Assembly: GCA_902167985.1 (NCBI GenBank)
Contig: CABHNZ010000001.1
Location: 248,001 to 312,000 of the forward strand
Source of the DNA: Shinella sp. UYSO24
GTDB lineage: Bacteria; Pseudomonadota; Alphaproteobacteria; Rhizobiales; Rhizobiaceae
Direction of reading: 5' to 3'
Length of the DNA: 64,000 nt
How positions within the stretch are numbered: position 1 is the stretch's first letter; every line of letters starts with the position of its first letter. The notes beneath the pieces were generated by a model. That model saw only the letters and a list, made by a program, of their open reading frames with translations. It ran no database searches and was not told the origin of the DNA. Shown here in pieces: positions 8,560-18,938 of this stretch. Made by a program: the position numbers and the translations under genes.

Positions 8560-10944
8560 ATGATGTTTCGCCTTCGGCTCTTTCCTCTTCGGCTGTTCAA
8601 GCCTCTCCTGCCCTCCCGACTGCTTCCGCCTTTCCGGCATTTTCAGCTTTTCGGGGCGGCCATCGCCGTCGCGGTAATCTTTTTGCCTTTGTCCACAGCC
8701 GCACGCTCGGCGGAAATCCACAAACCGACTGTCTTCTGGGCGAGCGATCCGGTCGAGCCCGGTGAGACCGTGCAGGTGAGCGGGATCGATCTCGATGGTA
8801 TTTCGTCAGTCCTTATAAGCCGGCTCGACGACATGGCGCCGAAACAGGCCGATTCGACCGGCCAAAGTCTGAGGGCGAAATCACCGGAGGTCATCCAGGC
8901 GGTCATCGTTTCCCATACAGCGGAAAGCCTGTCATTCACGCTGCCATCGGGCCTTGAGAGCGGCGTGTTTTCTGCCCGGATGGTATCAGGCGGGCCGACT
9001 GCGCCCCGCAGAATACCATTGGCGACGACGGTGTTACCGTCATGCTCAATGCGCCGGATATCTACTGGCTTCAGGGCGATCGCGAGCAAAGCGCCACATC
9101 CGGCGGATGGCTGCGGGTCTCCGGGCGCAATATCGCCCGCAATGCCAATGCAATCCTGCGACTGACAGACGGTGATTCCCGACGCTTCGACATCAGCGTC
9201 GAGGCACCGGACCTCTGGTCGGCGACGTTCAGGCTGCCTTCGACCCTGCCCGCCGGCAAATACAGGGCCGATCTTTTCAACGGCAATGGTGATCAAGGCG
9301 CATGGCGCCCAGCCGGAGAGATCATGATCAATGCGCCGGCACCGGCGCCATCCTTAAAGCTGGATCTTTATCCACAGGCCGACGGAACCACGCAGGATGT
9401 TGCCGATGCCAACCGGGATGCAGGCCGGATCAACGCCGCGATGGCATCGCTTGCGGCGCGCGGCGGAGGCACGCTTTTCCTGCACGGCGGGATCTATGAT
9501 CTGACGGGCACGCTGCTCGTGCCCGATGGCGTCAGCCTGAAGGGAGAGGCAACCGATCTCGTGACACTGGCGTGGCGGGACAGCGAAAGCCCGCCACCGG
9601 CGCTCATCACCGGGGTCAGCAATTTCACCATCGAGAACCTCAGCATCAGCGCGCAACGTCATCTTGATGTTATCCGTGGCGGCTTCGCCCCTGCCTTGGC
9701 CAGCAAAACCGCCGGGGCCTCTGCGGGAGCAGCCCCCTCCGCCCCCGGCAGCATAGCCGTTGGCCCGGCCATCGGCTCCAACATCACGCTTCGCAACCTG
9801 ACGATCAGGGCCGACGCTTTCATGGGCCATCTCGTCAACGCCGACGCGGAGCAGCGACTGGCGCCAATGCTGGCGGCAATCAAGGACGGCGTGGCGGGCT
9901 TGCGGCTCGGCGGACGCAATATCGTGGTCGAGGGTTGCGACCTCCTCTCGTCCGTCCGCCCCTTTCTTCTCTCGGCAGCCGAGGGTGTCAGGATGTCCGG
10001 CAATATAATCCGCCTCGGCCGGCGCGGATGGTACGGTATTTCGGGAGCGCAGTCGGTGCTTTTCGAGGACAATCTCATCATCGGCGCGACCTTCAGGCTG
10101 CCGGCGGCGGGATCAACACGCTGGAAGGACGTTATGTCAGCCGCGATATCCTGGTTCGCAACAATCAGTTCTCCCAATTCTACGGCTGGGACCGCGAGGC
10201 GGTGACATCCGATGGACCGCGCGGCTTCTATTTTGGCGGCCTCACCCTGGAGAATGACGGCAAGGCAGCACGCATGTTGCCGGCGGGACTGGGCAAGCTC
10301 GCCGGCAACGACTGGAGAGGCGCAAGCCTCTTCGTCGTCAAGGGCCGTGGACTTGGCCTGAAAGCCGAGATCACCGGACGAGATGGCGAGACCGTTGCTC
10401 TCGACAGAGACATAACCGGGCTCATCGATGCCAGTTCGGTTGTGACGATCGTGCCGACGCTTCAGGATTATCTGATCATCGGCAACCGTTTCGAAGACAG
10501 TGGCGCCGCCCAGATCTTCGGCGTCGGTTATCGCAGCGTGTTTGCCGGAAATCATGCCATTCGCAGTCAGGGCTTCATCGCGACAGGTCTCGACTACCTT
10601 CATCCGCAGTCGAATTTCTACACGCAGTTTCTCGGCAACAGCGTGCAATCCTGGCCACTCGGGCGATTTTCGGGGGTTATCATCACTGGCCGGCAATTCG
10701 CGAAGGATGGGCCGGTTCTCAATTACGGCACCGTCATTCGTGGCAACCGGCTGGCCGGTGGACCATCGATCAGGATCAACGGCCGGCCGGATATGCGCCC
10801 GCGGTGCGCAACGTGCTGATCGAGGATAATCACATTGCCAACAGTGATATCGGCATACTGATCGGTCCCGGCGTGGACGACGTCACGCTTCGTGACAACA
10901 AGACCGAGGCCGTGCGCCTTCCTCTGTCAAGACCGCCGCGGTGA
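8560..10944 (+). CDS. Secreted right-handed beta-helix protein (pectate-lyase-like fold), frameshifted
   Basis: About 795 residues once frames are joined. The N-terminus is Arg/Leu-rich followed by a hydrophobic signal segment (LFGAAIAVAVIFLPLSTAA, then ARSAEIHK). An immunoglobulin-like or linker part follows, to about residue 270. Then comes a long parallel beta-helix with recurring N-x-I and G-N turns (NFTIENLSIS, NITLRNLTIR, MSGNIIRLG, FEDNLIIG, IIGNRFEDSG, VLIEDNHIANSD). Three frame breaks are seen near 9030, 10110 and 10790; at the last, one G restored gives GYAPAVRNVL and continues to the stop at 10944. The fold is used by polysaccharide lyases, epimerases and depolymerases. Next to the SGNH hydrolase it probably trims or modifies the exported glycan; substrate unknown. 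Confidence 0.7.
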
Positions 10945-11728
10945 GAAGAGAGCGGCCGAACAGGCGCGGCCGCGCCGGCCGACCACCGGCGTGTCGCGAC
11001 AAGGTTTCGCCGCCCGATATCGGCGCCATTTGCTCATCATCGAAAAAATCTCTGGCATTTCATCCCCCTCCTTTGCCGCGCCCATAATCTTCTGCGGAGA
11101 CAAGCGCCGCGGAAGGCTGTGGCGCGCCGATGAAGGAGAACGGGTGCAATGCCGGAACGATCAACGCCTAAGACCCTGCTTACGCGCATACGAGCGCCCC
11201 GGGCGGCCCTTCAACAAGGAGAGGCACCATTGCGCTACGAGACGGGCCGTCATCAGAAATGGCCAGACAAGACGGCCGGCGGCTCCATCCACGCAAATGC
11301 TCTGCTGCCCGAAACGGGCTGCAAGGCTGCGGTGGGGGCCGGCCACACATGATCCTCTGCCTCAACCTCTCGATCCCCGCCATCGCCGTTCTAACCGCGG
11401 GCAGAACCGAGGCCGTGCAGGCCCCCGCCGGTTTCACGCTACTGACAGCCAAGGACGGCCGCCTACTGACAGATGGCGCAACAGCCATGGCGCTGGCTGA
11501 ACGAAAATCCGGCGGCACGACGGCAAGCTGACAACACAGATCCTGCCTTCCGCCTGCAAGCGCGGGTGGACGCGGCCGACCGCGCCAGTTGCCGCAGGCA
11601 GGTAGCTATTCAGCGCCAGGCGGCGTCACCCTGCATTGCCAGGTGGGGGGCCTCGCCGGCTTAAGGCTCGCCGATAGCGGCATCTCCCAAACATCCCTTT
11701 TTTGCTCAAACCAAAGGATCGTAACACG
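10945..11728 (+). other. Stretch between beta-helix and SGNH genes; possible broken small gene
   Basis: About 780 bp without a clean gene. A start at 11149 (MPERSTPKTLLTRIR) has a good ribosome binding site (AAGGAGA about 10 bp upstream) but reads only 67 residues. A second frame from 11349 (MILCLNLSIPAIAVL, hydrophobic) runs through APAGFTLLTAKDGRLLTDG to 11531, and a third gives GGVTLHCQVGGLAGLRL near 11640. Given the density of single-base deletions in this window, these may be pieces of one gene of about 110-170 codons. I do not recognise a family. Confidence 0.25.
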
Positions 11729-12962
11729 ATGACAGATACACAGGATTTCAGCACTTCGAACTCCGCCCGCGTTATTGCGCTTCGCCGCCGGGCGGCATCG
11801 GCGCGCATTGCCAATCCACGCAAGAGCGGGCTTGCAACGCAATTGCCGACCATAACCGTTGAGGGCACGACATTGCCTGCCGGCCAGACCAACGGTTATC
11901 TTCTCAATGCAGCCGCGGGACAGGCGGTGCTGCGAACCTATGGCGGCAGCCCTTATCTTTCAGGCAGTTTTCTCGGGCGCGTGAAAAGCGCCGTGATTGC
12001 TGCCAGCGGCGGCAATGTGGGTGCCGCGAATGGCAGCCAGGCGTCGTTCAGCCGGCGCGTGTTTCTGGCCGATGCCATCAAAGTGTCGCTGAGGCTGAAG
12101 CGCAGCACTTTGCCCTATCGCTTCCTTGTGGACGGGCAATATCTCGACCTTGCCGGAACGCTGACGACGTCCGCTTCGCCAACCAGTACGGACGAGTATA
12201 TTTCGCTGGACTTCACCAATGCGGGCGGCCGGCTGCTGCGGGAAATCACGGTCGAATCCCAGGGCGACAACAGCTTCTGGGGCGTCTATGTGGGCCCGAC
12301 GGAAACCGTGCGGGAGCCAATGGACCCGGATGCCCTCGTTTCCTGCCTGCTCGGCGACAGCTATGTCTATGGAACGGGCGCGACAGCTCTCGGCGATGGC
12401 TTCGGCGCCGTGATGGCCGATTGGCTTGGCATCAGGGCCCATACGAATTCCGGCAGCGGCGGGACAGGCTGGGTCAACAACGGTGGCGGGAGCGCCTATA
12501 CGTTCAACGAACGGATCAGCATGGCGACCTCGGCCTCGGTGGCGCGCCGGGGCTGATCGTGCTGATGGGATCCTATACGACCGCAACCAGCTGGCCGAGA
12601 CGATTACCGCCAATGCGCTTTCCGGCCTTACCGCTGCGCGGGACCTCTATCCCGATGCCCTGATTGCCGTGCTTGGTGTCTTTCCGGCCAATTCGGGACC
12701 GAGCTCGCAGATCATTGCAACGGAAAATGCCGTCGCTGCGGCGGTGACTGCCTTTGATGATGCATGGACACGCTTCATTTCGATCAGCACCCGCCCGGGC
12801 GGCAACCTGATCACCGGCACAGGGCGCTCCGGCACGACAAGCGGATCGGGCAATTCCGACCTTTACACGGGGACAGACCAGGTGCACCCCACACCTGCCG
12901 GGCACGCATTCATCGGTCGCTTCGTGGCAGACGCCATCCTCAACGCCTTCTCGCAGGATTGA
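11729..12962 (+). CDS. SGNH/GDSL-type hydrolase, probable glycan O-acyl esterase, frameshifted
   Basis: About 411 residues after joining frames, starting MTDTQDFSTSNSARV with AAAGGA 8 bp upstream. The first ~190 residues look like a beta-sandwich accessory domain. The hydrolase part shows block I GDSYVYGTGA (nucleophile Ser), block III as GSYNDRN after repair, and block V DQVHPTPAGH (catalytic Asp and His). Two breaks: near 12525 (one G restored gives SMGDLGLGGAPG) and near 12577 (AA read as A inside GSYNDRN). No signal peptide is visible. Family members remove or transfer acetyl groups on polysaccharides, which fits the two acyltransferase genes nearby. Substrate is inferred. Confidence 0.7.
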
Positions 12963-13470
12963 CCCCGACTGGTTAGCACGTCTCCATCATGGCCCGGCAC
13001 CGGCATGGGCCATGATATCTTATCTGCCGACCATCCAGCCACAGACAAAGCGGTATCAGGCAAGAGATCCGAGGGCCGCGTCAGCCCCCCGCGAGAACCG
13101 AAGAGCAATCGCACCGGGCCAGACGAAAAGCGGGGGCCCGGCGGAGCACCGTGGTCGGATCCCATAACAATTCCCCGACACAAGCCTTCGTGGCCAAACT
13201 AGGCTCCAAGGCTTCTCACGACGCAATATTCATGCTCCCCCGGCTCCGCTTTCATGGCTCGATACTCAGGACTCAGGACTCAGGACTCAGGACTCAGGAC
13301 TCAGGACTCAGGATGCAATGATCACGACTCAGTTCTCGATGCCACCGTCATCGGGGGCCTCACGCTCTTATTTTTCGACGGCCCCATTTTAGAATGTACC
13401 GTCCACGGCACGGCTCACAGCCGCGTTGCCGTGATCGACGCCCTTTTCTCCGCCGCCATCGTCTCTGTGC
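12963..13470. other. Convergent intergenic region with a heptamer tandem repeat
   Basis: About 510 bp between the ends of the SGNH gene (plus) and the GT2 gene (minus). No gene is supported. The only clear structure is the 7-bp tandem repeat at 13264-13312. Confidence 0.6.
13264..13312. repeat. Tandem repeat, 7 perfect copies of ACTCAGG
   Basis: Seven uninterrupted copies of the heptamer ACTCAGG (49 bp), directly readable. It lies between two converging genes, so copy-number change would not shift a known reading frame or an obvious promoter. Confidence 0.98.
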
Positions 13471-14377
13471 CTAGAGCTTCAAGCCGGTGAGTTCTGCAAG
13501 GGCGAGGCGTTTCTCCTCGGGGGTCGCGAGCCGACCGATCGTTCGCTCATATTCCAGCACCTTGGAACCGACGAGGAAGCGATACCAGTATCCCTGCAGG
13601 ACATGATAGATAAGCCCCTCCCGGCCATCGAGAAAGCCAAGCTGTATGACATAGCGGAACAGCACATAGCCCAGGGTCGAGAGCGGAAAAGGAATGCGGT
13701 TATAGATGTTTTCCTTGATCCGCCGCTTGAAGCTGGCTTGCGCGGGCGCATCGCCAGCTGTCACGCCGTCTTCGGTGGCAAAGAGCCCGTAGCGCTGGTT
13801 CAGCACATCGACCGCCTCGCGCGTGGCATATTATTGTGCTTGTCGGTGAAGAAACCGAGATCATTGAGATTGTGATCGCTGAAGGGCTTGTCGAACAACA
13901 CGGTGCGACCGCCCCAGACGACCACATGCTCATCCATCCACCGGTCTTCCACGCGCCCCTGTCCGCGCCGCCAGATGCGCGTCAGGATAAGGGGGTAGCG
14001 GCCGCCATGTCGGATCCAGCGACCGAGAAAGATGTGCTTGCGCTTGAGACTGATGCCCGCGACATCCGGACCAAGGCCGGGCATGCGATCGACAATTTCA
14101 GCCGCGAGGTCCGGCTCGATGATTTCATCCGCATCGAGCCGCATGATCCAATCACCGGTGAGCGGCGCATTGTCGAGCGCCCACCGGAACTGCCGGGCCT
14201 GATTGATGAACGGGTTTTGCAAGACCTGCGCGCCGAGCCCACGGGCGATTTCGGGCGTCGCATCCCGCGAAAAGGAATCAATGACGACAACCTGTGTGGC
14301 GAAAGCTTCACACTCTCTATGGCGCGGGCGATATGCCGCTCTTCATTATAGGCGAGAATGACGACGGAAACGCTCAT
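13471..14377 (-). CDS. Family 2 glycosyltransferase, frameshifted
   Basis: About 302 residues, start MSVSVVILAYNEERHIARAI, the classic GT-A nucleotide-sugar-binding beginning. The acid motif LDADEIIEPD (DxD-type, metal/nucleotide binding) follows, then VEDRWMDEHVV. The frame breaks near 14310 (AAA read as AA; repair gives SVKAFATQVVVIDSFSRDAT) and near 13810 (between TDKHNNMPRAR and VDVLNQRYGLFA). The C-terminal ~100 residues (FPLSTLGYVLFRYVIQLGF) are hydrophobic and probably membrane-associated, as in WaaE/KdtX-like rhizobial GT2 proteins. It should add one sugar to the lipid-linked repeat unit. Donor and linkage cannot be read from sequence. Confidence 0.85.
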
Positions 14378-14703
14378 CGCCGCGCTCCACAATCATCGCG
14401 GCCATCAGAAGACTGTCGGCGACCGGAGGGGCGGCCATAGAGGGCGCGGCCAGCCGCTACCGTCCCATCAGGACATCCAAGACCACGCAAACACCCCTCT
14501 AAGCGCACCTCTAAACGTCCTCGCAAGCCGCCCGACGAGCCCCGCCGGCAAGCCCCCCCGCAAGCAACCCTGTAGGCAACCCTGCGATCGCCCCTTGTCA
14601 TATTGGATCGCCGGGCCAGCACCGCCGCCCGCATTGACCTGTGCCGATCTTCGCAGCCGGCCCGCCATTCCGGCGCACCGACCGAATGTCACCAAAGATG
14701 CCA
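14378..14703. other. Intergenic region between GT2 and WcaF-like genes
   Basis: About 325 bp, GC-rich, with short imperfect repeats (AAGC/GCAACCCTG units around 14550-14590). No gene or terminator that I can support. Confidence 0.4.
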
Positions 14704-15270
14704 TCACGATGCCTTCCGCCTCCTGTCCTTGATCCGGCGGGCGGGGTTGCCGACATAGACAGATGCCGGCTCGATCTGCCCGAAGGCGCAGGCCCTGGCG
14801 CCAAGTACCGCCTGATCGCCAATCGTCACCCCCGGCCCGACAAAGGCTTCTGCGGCCACCCAGGCATGGTCGCCTATGGTGATCGGGCGGGTGACCAGCT
14901 GAAAGTTCCGGTCGCTGATCGAATGCGTGCCGGCGCAGAGCACTGCCCGCTGCGAGATGATGGAATAGGCCCCTATCCTGACCATATCCATGTTGTAGCA
15001 ATCCACTCCCGGCCCCAGAGAAGCCTTTTCCGCCATGTCCAGATTGGCCGGAAGCCAGATCCTCACCGACGAATAAATCATTGCGCCGCTACCTATGCGG
15101 GCCCCGAAGATGCGCAGGAGGAAGACCCGCCACGGGTTCATCGCCGGTGGCGTCCAGCGCGCCAGCACAAGCCACACCGTCATGAAGGCAAGCCGTATCA
15201 GGCGGTTCGACAATGAAAAACTCGGTCCGCCTTCGAGCGGCCGGACACTTGCGGCATCAAGCGGCGACAT
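14704..15270 (-). CDS. WcaF-like left-handed beta-helix acetyltransferase
   Basis: About 188 residues from ATG 15270 (MSPLDAASVRPLEGGPSFS); an upstream in-frame ATG at 15336 is less likely because it overlaps the preceding gene more deeply. The pattern SLSNRLIRLAF...TPPAMNPWRVFLLRIFGA followed by hexapeptide repeats (IGSGAMIYSSVRIW, LGPGVDCYN, ITIGDHAWVAAEAFVGPGVTIGD, GARACAFG) and VYVGNPARRI is characteristic of putative colanic-acid-type WcaF acetyltransferases. It probably O-acetylates the repeat unit in the cytoplasm with acetyl-CoA. The start overlaps the end of the second hexapeptide acyltransferase gene. The frame is intact. Confidence 0.85.
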   Translation of the reverse strand: MSPLDAASVRPLEGGPSFSLSNRLIRLAFMTVWLVLARWTPPAMNPWRVFLLRIFGARIGSGAMIYSSVRIWLPANLDMAEKASLGPGVDCYNMDMVRIGAYSIISQRAVLCAGTHSISDRNFQLVTRPITIGDHAWVAAEAFVGPGVTIGDQAVLGARACAFGQIEPASVYVGNPARRIKDRRRKAS

Positions 15271-15882
15271 GCCCGGCCCTCCCCTGGACGATCGGCTGGC
15301 TGGCGTTGACAAGACGATCGTGCCTTTCGAGCTCATCCGGGGAGAAGCGCATGCGGATCAGCCTCGCTGGATTGCCGCCGACGATGGAAAAGGGTTCGAC
15401 ATCCTTGGTGACAACGCTGCCCGCCGCGACAACCGCACCGCGGCCGAGCCGCACACCCGAGCGCAGTATGGCGCCATGGCCGATCCAGACATCCGTCTCG
15501 AAAACGGTGACGCGATGGTTCCAGCGAAAGGCCAGCCGCATCGGCTCTTCCGGATCATCAGGGTCATGATCATTGGCGACGATCGAGACGCCGGTCGAAA
15601 TCATGCAAAGATCACCAACCGAGATCGGGCTTTCAGCCGAGAACCCGTTGCCGATATAACCATAGCGCCCGAGCCGGCTGCCAGCCGGAACAGCAACCTG
15701 CAGGCCGAGCTGGAAACCCTCCCCCATGTCTGCGAGTTTGCGGTAGCGCTTCAGCACAACATTCACATAGTGCCTGACTGCAGCCTTGGCGGCATTATCG
15801 ATCCCGCTGCGGCATCGATCGATCATCGCCTCGGTGGCACGTGTGGGTTCCGGACGTTCGGGAGTGTGCCACGACGGCTCAT
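15257..15882 (-). CDS. Second hexapeptide-repeat acyltransferase (CatB/LpxA-like fold)
   Basis: Core of about 190 residues starting near MIDRCRSGIDNAAK, with left-handed beta-helix turns (VPAGSRLGRYGYIGNG, ISVGDLCMISTGVSIV, VWIGHGAILRSGVRLGRGAVVAAGSVV) and the typical close VGGNPARLIRMRF. A His in VANDHDP is the likely catalytic base region, as in xenobiotic/serine acetyltransferase relatives. The ATG at 15882 overlaps the stop of the upstream glycosyltransferase (ATGA) but runs out of frame after about 19 codons, so a single-base deletion near 15830-15870 is likely. If not, the start is ATG 15826. It probably acetylates or acylates the glycan. Confidence 0.75.
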
Positions 15883-17050
15883 GCCATTTTCCTTTTAACA
15901 AGCTCGCTGACTGCCCTGTCGATGAGGTCGCGCTGGGTTGCAGGGTTCCAGACATCCTCGACGACGCTGCGGCAGGCGAGCCGCACGGTTGCCCGGTCGC
16001 GACCGCTGGACAGCCAGTCATCGATACAGGTGGCAAGTGCCCGCGCGTCATTCTGCCGGAAGAGAGCGCCGGTCACGCCGGGAATGATGGCCTCGACCTC
16101 AGGCATTTGCTCATCGAGATTGTCGTGGGTGATGGCGGGCGTGCCATAGGAGAGGCTGTGGATGACCGTGAGGCCGATCTTGCCGGGGGAAACCGTCAGA
16201 TCGGCACCGTAGATGAGATCCGCCAGAACCGTCTCGTCATAGCAAGCGCCATAGAAATTGACCGAGACACCGAGCTGCCCCGCAAGCGTTTCGAGAGAGG
16301 CGCGCTCCGGCCCATCACCGACAAGAAGAATGTCGACCGGCCGGCCCGCCTCCATCAGCAGGCGAGCGGCCTGCAGCAGAAGATCGAAACGGCAGGCGGC
16401 AATAAGGCGCGCGGTGCAGATGATCCGTGGCCGTGGTGCCTGTTCGAGGTGGCTCGGAACAGCCGAAGCCCTTTCTTCCTCTGCCCGATCTTGCAATGCG
16501 CGATCTTGCAGTGCGCGATGTTGGAGCATTTCAAAGGCCGCCCGGCTGCGATCGAAATCGAGACTATTGTAGATGACCGTGATGCGCTTCTCCGGAAAAC
16601 CGCTCGCCCGCCCGATTTCGCGCGCCGCGTGCCATAGACCATGACTGTATGCGCGAGGCGGAAATACACGTGACGCAGCAGCCGCTTCGGCAGGGGCTCT
16701 CGCTTCAGCCAGCCATGCGCCCAGAAGAGCACTTTCTTTCCCTTCAATCGCGCGACCAGCGCCATTTTCCAGGTGGCCAGCATATTCGGGTTGGCGAGAA
16801 TGATGACCGCATCGACCGAGTGATCGAGAACCGCCGGCCAGTAGCCCGACAACACCCATCGGCGCCCCCGCGTTGCAAATTGCAGCGGGCGGATGGCCAG
16901 GCTCTCATCGCCGCGAAAGGGCTCGATGCCGGCGACGGCCTCATGAGAGCCCCAGAAGCTGTAGTCATGATGCGAACTGGCCGCGAGAGCCTGCAATACC
17001 GGCCGGCGATAATGCGGAAAGTGGTGATAGATCACATTGACCCGTGCCAT
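15879..17050 (-). CDS. Family 4 glycosyltransferase, frameshifted
   Basis: About 390 residues. The N-terminal GT-B domain starts MARVNVIYHHFPHYRRPV and includes VIILANPNMLATWK and KVLFWAHGWLKRE. The C-terminal domain has the nucleotide-sugar site: PRIICTARLIAACRFDLLL, VDILLVGDGPERASLE, then PGKIGLTVIHSLSYGTP, the family's E/G-loop region. The frame breaks near 16625 (VYGTRR to AAREIG). A small tandem repeat, RALQDRALQDRA, sits in an inter-domain loop at about 16480-16520. The start overlaps the end of wzy, and the stop overlaps the next acyltransferase start. It adds a sugar to the repeat unit; donor unknown. Confidence 0.85.
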
Positions 17051-18808
17051 CTGCCCCCGCCTGTTTGAGCCTCGGTTGCGGGCCAACCCGTGGCCCCGAC
17101 ATCTTCTTCCGGGCGAAAAGCCGGACTTGCGGGCGCTGCTGTCCGATGACCTGACGAAGGGCCGAGACGGCTGCGCTTGACGCCAGGCCGCACCCGCCGT
17201 GGCGCGGCCGCGCCCGCCGCCGCTTCCCGACTGTCCAGCACGATATCGACGACCTTCAGCACCAAAACAAAGGCTGCGAGCCCGATGAGGGAAATGAAGC
17301 CGAAGGCCATATCGAACCGCCAGAGCGCGAAGCCGACGAAAAAACCGGCACCATTGGCAAAGGGAAAGCGACTGGCAAAGGCGCCATAGAGACCATTGAG
17401 CAGGAGAAGCATGGCCAGAAGTGGCAAGGGCCAGGCATAGGAAAAATTGCCGACCGCCTCGCCGAACAGCGTTGAATTCAGGGCCAGCCCCGGCACGCCC
17501 TGAAGGTTCGAGCCGACTATGAGGCCGAAAACACCGGGCTTGTCCGGCCACAGGGTGGACGGGATGAGAACGGTGAGCGGGCGCAGGAGAAAGGTATAGC
17601 CGTTCAGCTGCGGAAAGCGGCCGCCGGTATTTTGCACCAGCCAGTCCAGAACAATGATGTTTTCCGAATCGAAGATGCCATTGGTCGAGCGGCCGATCTC
17701 CATCTGGCCGCTGCCGATCGCCGTATTGACCGCCGACATGGCATTGACGAAGCCGGACAGGCTGTAGCCGTCCACAAGCGCAAGCCCGCGAAGGGCCGAC
17801 CAGACGATGCTGAAATATCCGACAATCGGCAGAAGCGGAATGGCTGCCAGCAGCATCAAGGGCAAGTAACGCCGATAGAGAAGAACGAGCATGATGGCAT
17901 AATAGGCGGCAGTGATACGATTGAAGGTGATGAAGACGTCGAAGACAACGACCATCAGCCCCACGAGCACCACCATCCTGCGACTGACCAGACCGCGTCC
18001 GAAGGCATTGTAAAGAATGCCGAAAATGGCGCCGCGATAGACATTGGCAAAATTGCCTATGATGATCAGCAACACGTTGCTTTGCAGGCTGGTTTCCAGA
18101 TTGCCCTGCCAATGTCCGCCATCCAGCTTGCCGGACGAGATGAAGCTGTAAATGCTGCAGATCATGTAGGCGGCGACGAACAGCAGGATGACACGAGGGC
18201 TGCCATGTAGCGTATGTAGCCTATGCCGGCCTGCGGCGGGCCGAGACTTAGCGGGTCGCGCCTGCACGTCCAGCTGCCCCGCCACCGGCTCGCGCGGCTG
18301 CTGCGCAGGCCATCCCTGGCCGATTGACCGTTGCCAACGCCTTCTTCGCAGGAGGTACCGGCCTCCGCCAGCGGATGCTCCACCTGCGGCAAGCCTTGTC
18401 TGAACCATTGGCGGGAGCTAGCCGCCTCTCAGCGTGCACACGTGACTGGACGCCCGGTCGCCCGCTATGCCGCCCCCCCTGCCGCCCGCCCATCACCTTA
18501 CCGCTCAGGCGAGGGATGATGCGGCCGGAGTGGCGGCCCAGCCAATGAAAAAGCATGAGCGTTCCGGCGCCGATGCAGAGCTGCAGCGAGGTCGCCGTAT
18601 CTCGCAGCGGCCGAAATGGGCCTGCGCGCATGTCTATGCTGGCTATCTCCCCATCGACGAAGGCGATCAGGAGCGGAATGAAAATGAAAAACAGAAGGCC
18701 GATAAAGATGCCATCGGCGAAACGCAATTCCCGAAGGTCGAGCCCTGCGGTGTAGATCAGGATAGAGCCGAAGGTCAGGACATAGAGAAGCAGGATCACA
18801 CCATCCAT
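17032..18808 (-). CDS. Wzy-like oligosaccharide repeat-unit polymerase, frameshifted
   Basis: Polytopic membrane protein of about 590 residues. It starts MDGVILLLYVLTFGSIL with three N-terminal membrane segments. A long GC-rich, Gly/Arg/Ala-rich hydrophilic stretch (about 18210-18500) follows, containing the frame break. Then come at least eight further membrane segments (SPRVILLFVAAYM, NVLLIIIGNFANVY, YYAIMLVLLYRRYLPLMLLAAIPLLP and others) and a large periplasmic loop with LIPSTLWPDKPG. This layout fits WzyE-type O-antigen/EPS polymerases, which join flipped repeat units in the periplasm. The long hydrophilic insert is unusual and may be partly artefact. The stop overlaps the GT4 start by about 19 bp. 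Confidence 0.75.
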
Positions 18809-18938
18809 GCCAACCTCCATCTCCAGGCGGCAGTCGGTGCCGCCTTTGCCGCATCACGGTGCAAGACAGTCGAAAAGCACCGGCCGCCTGTCTGCAGGTT
18901 CTGCTGCCCAGCCCCGATCCTGATCTCAACGTCGCCCC

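Noticed and set aside
13264-13312. CRISPR-like repeat
   Set aside because: Units are 7 bp with no spacers; it is a simple tandem repeat and no cas gene is nearby.
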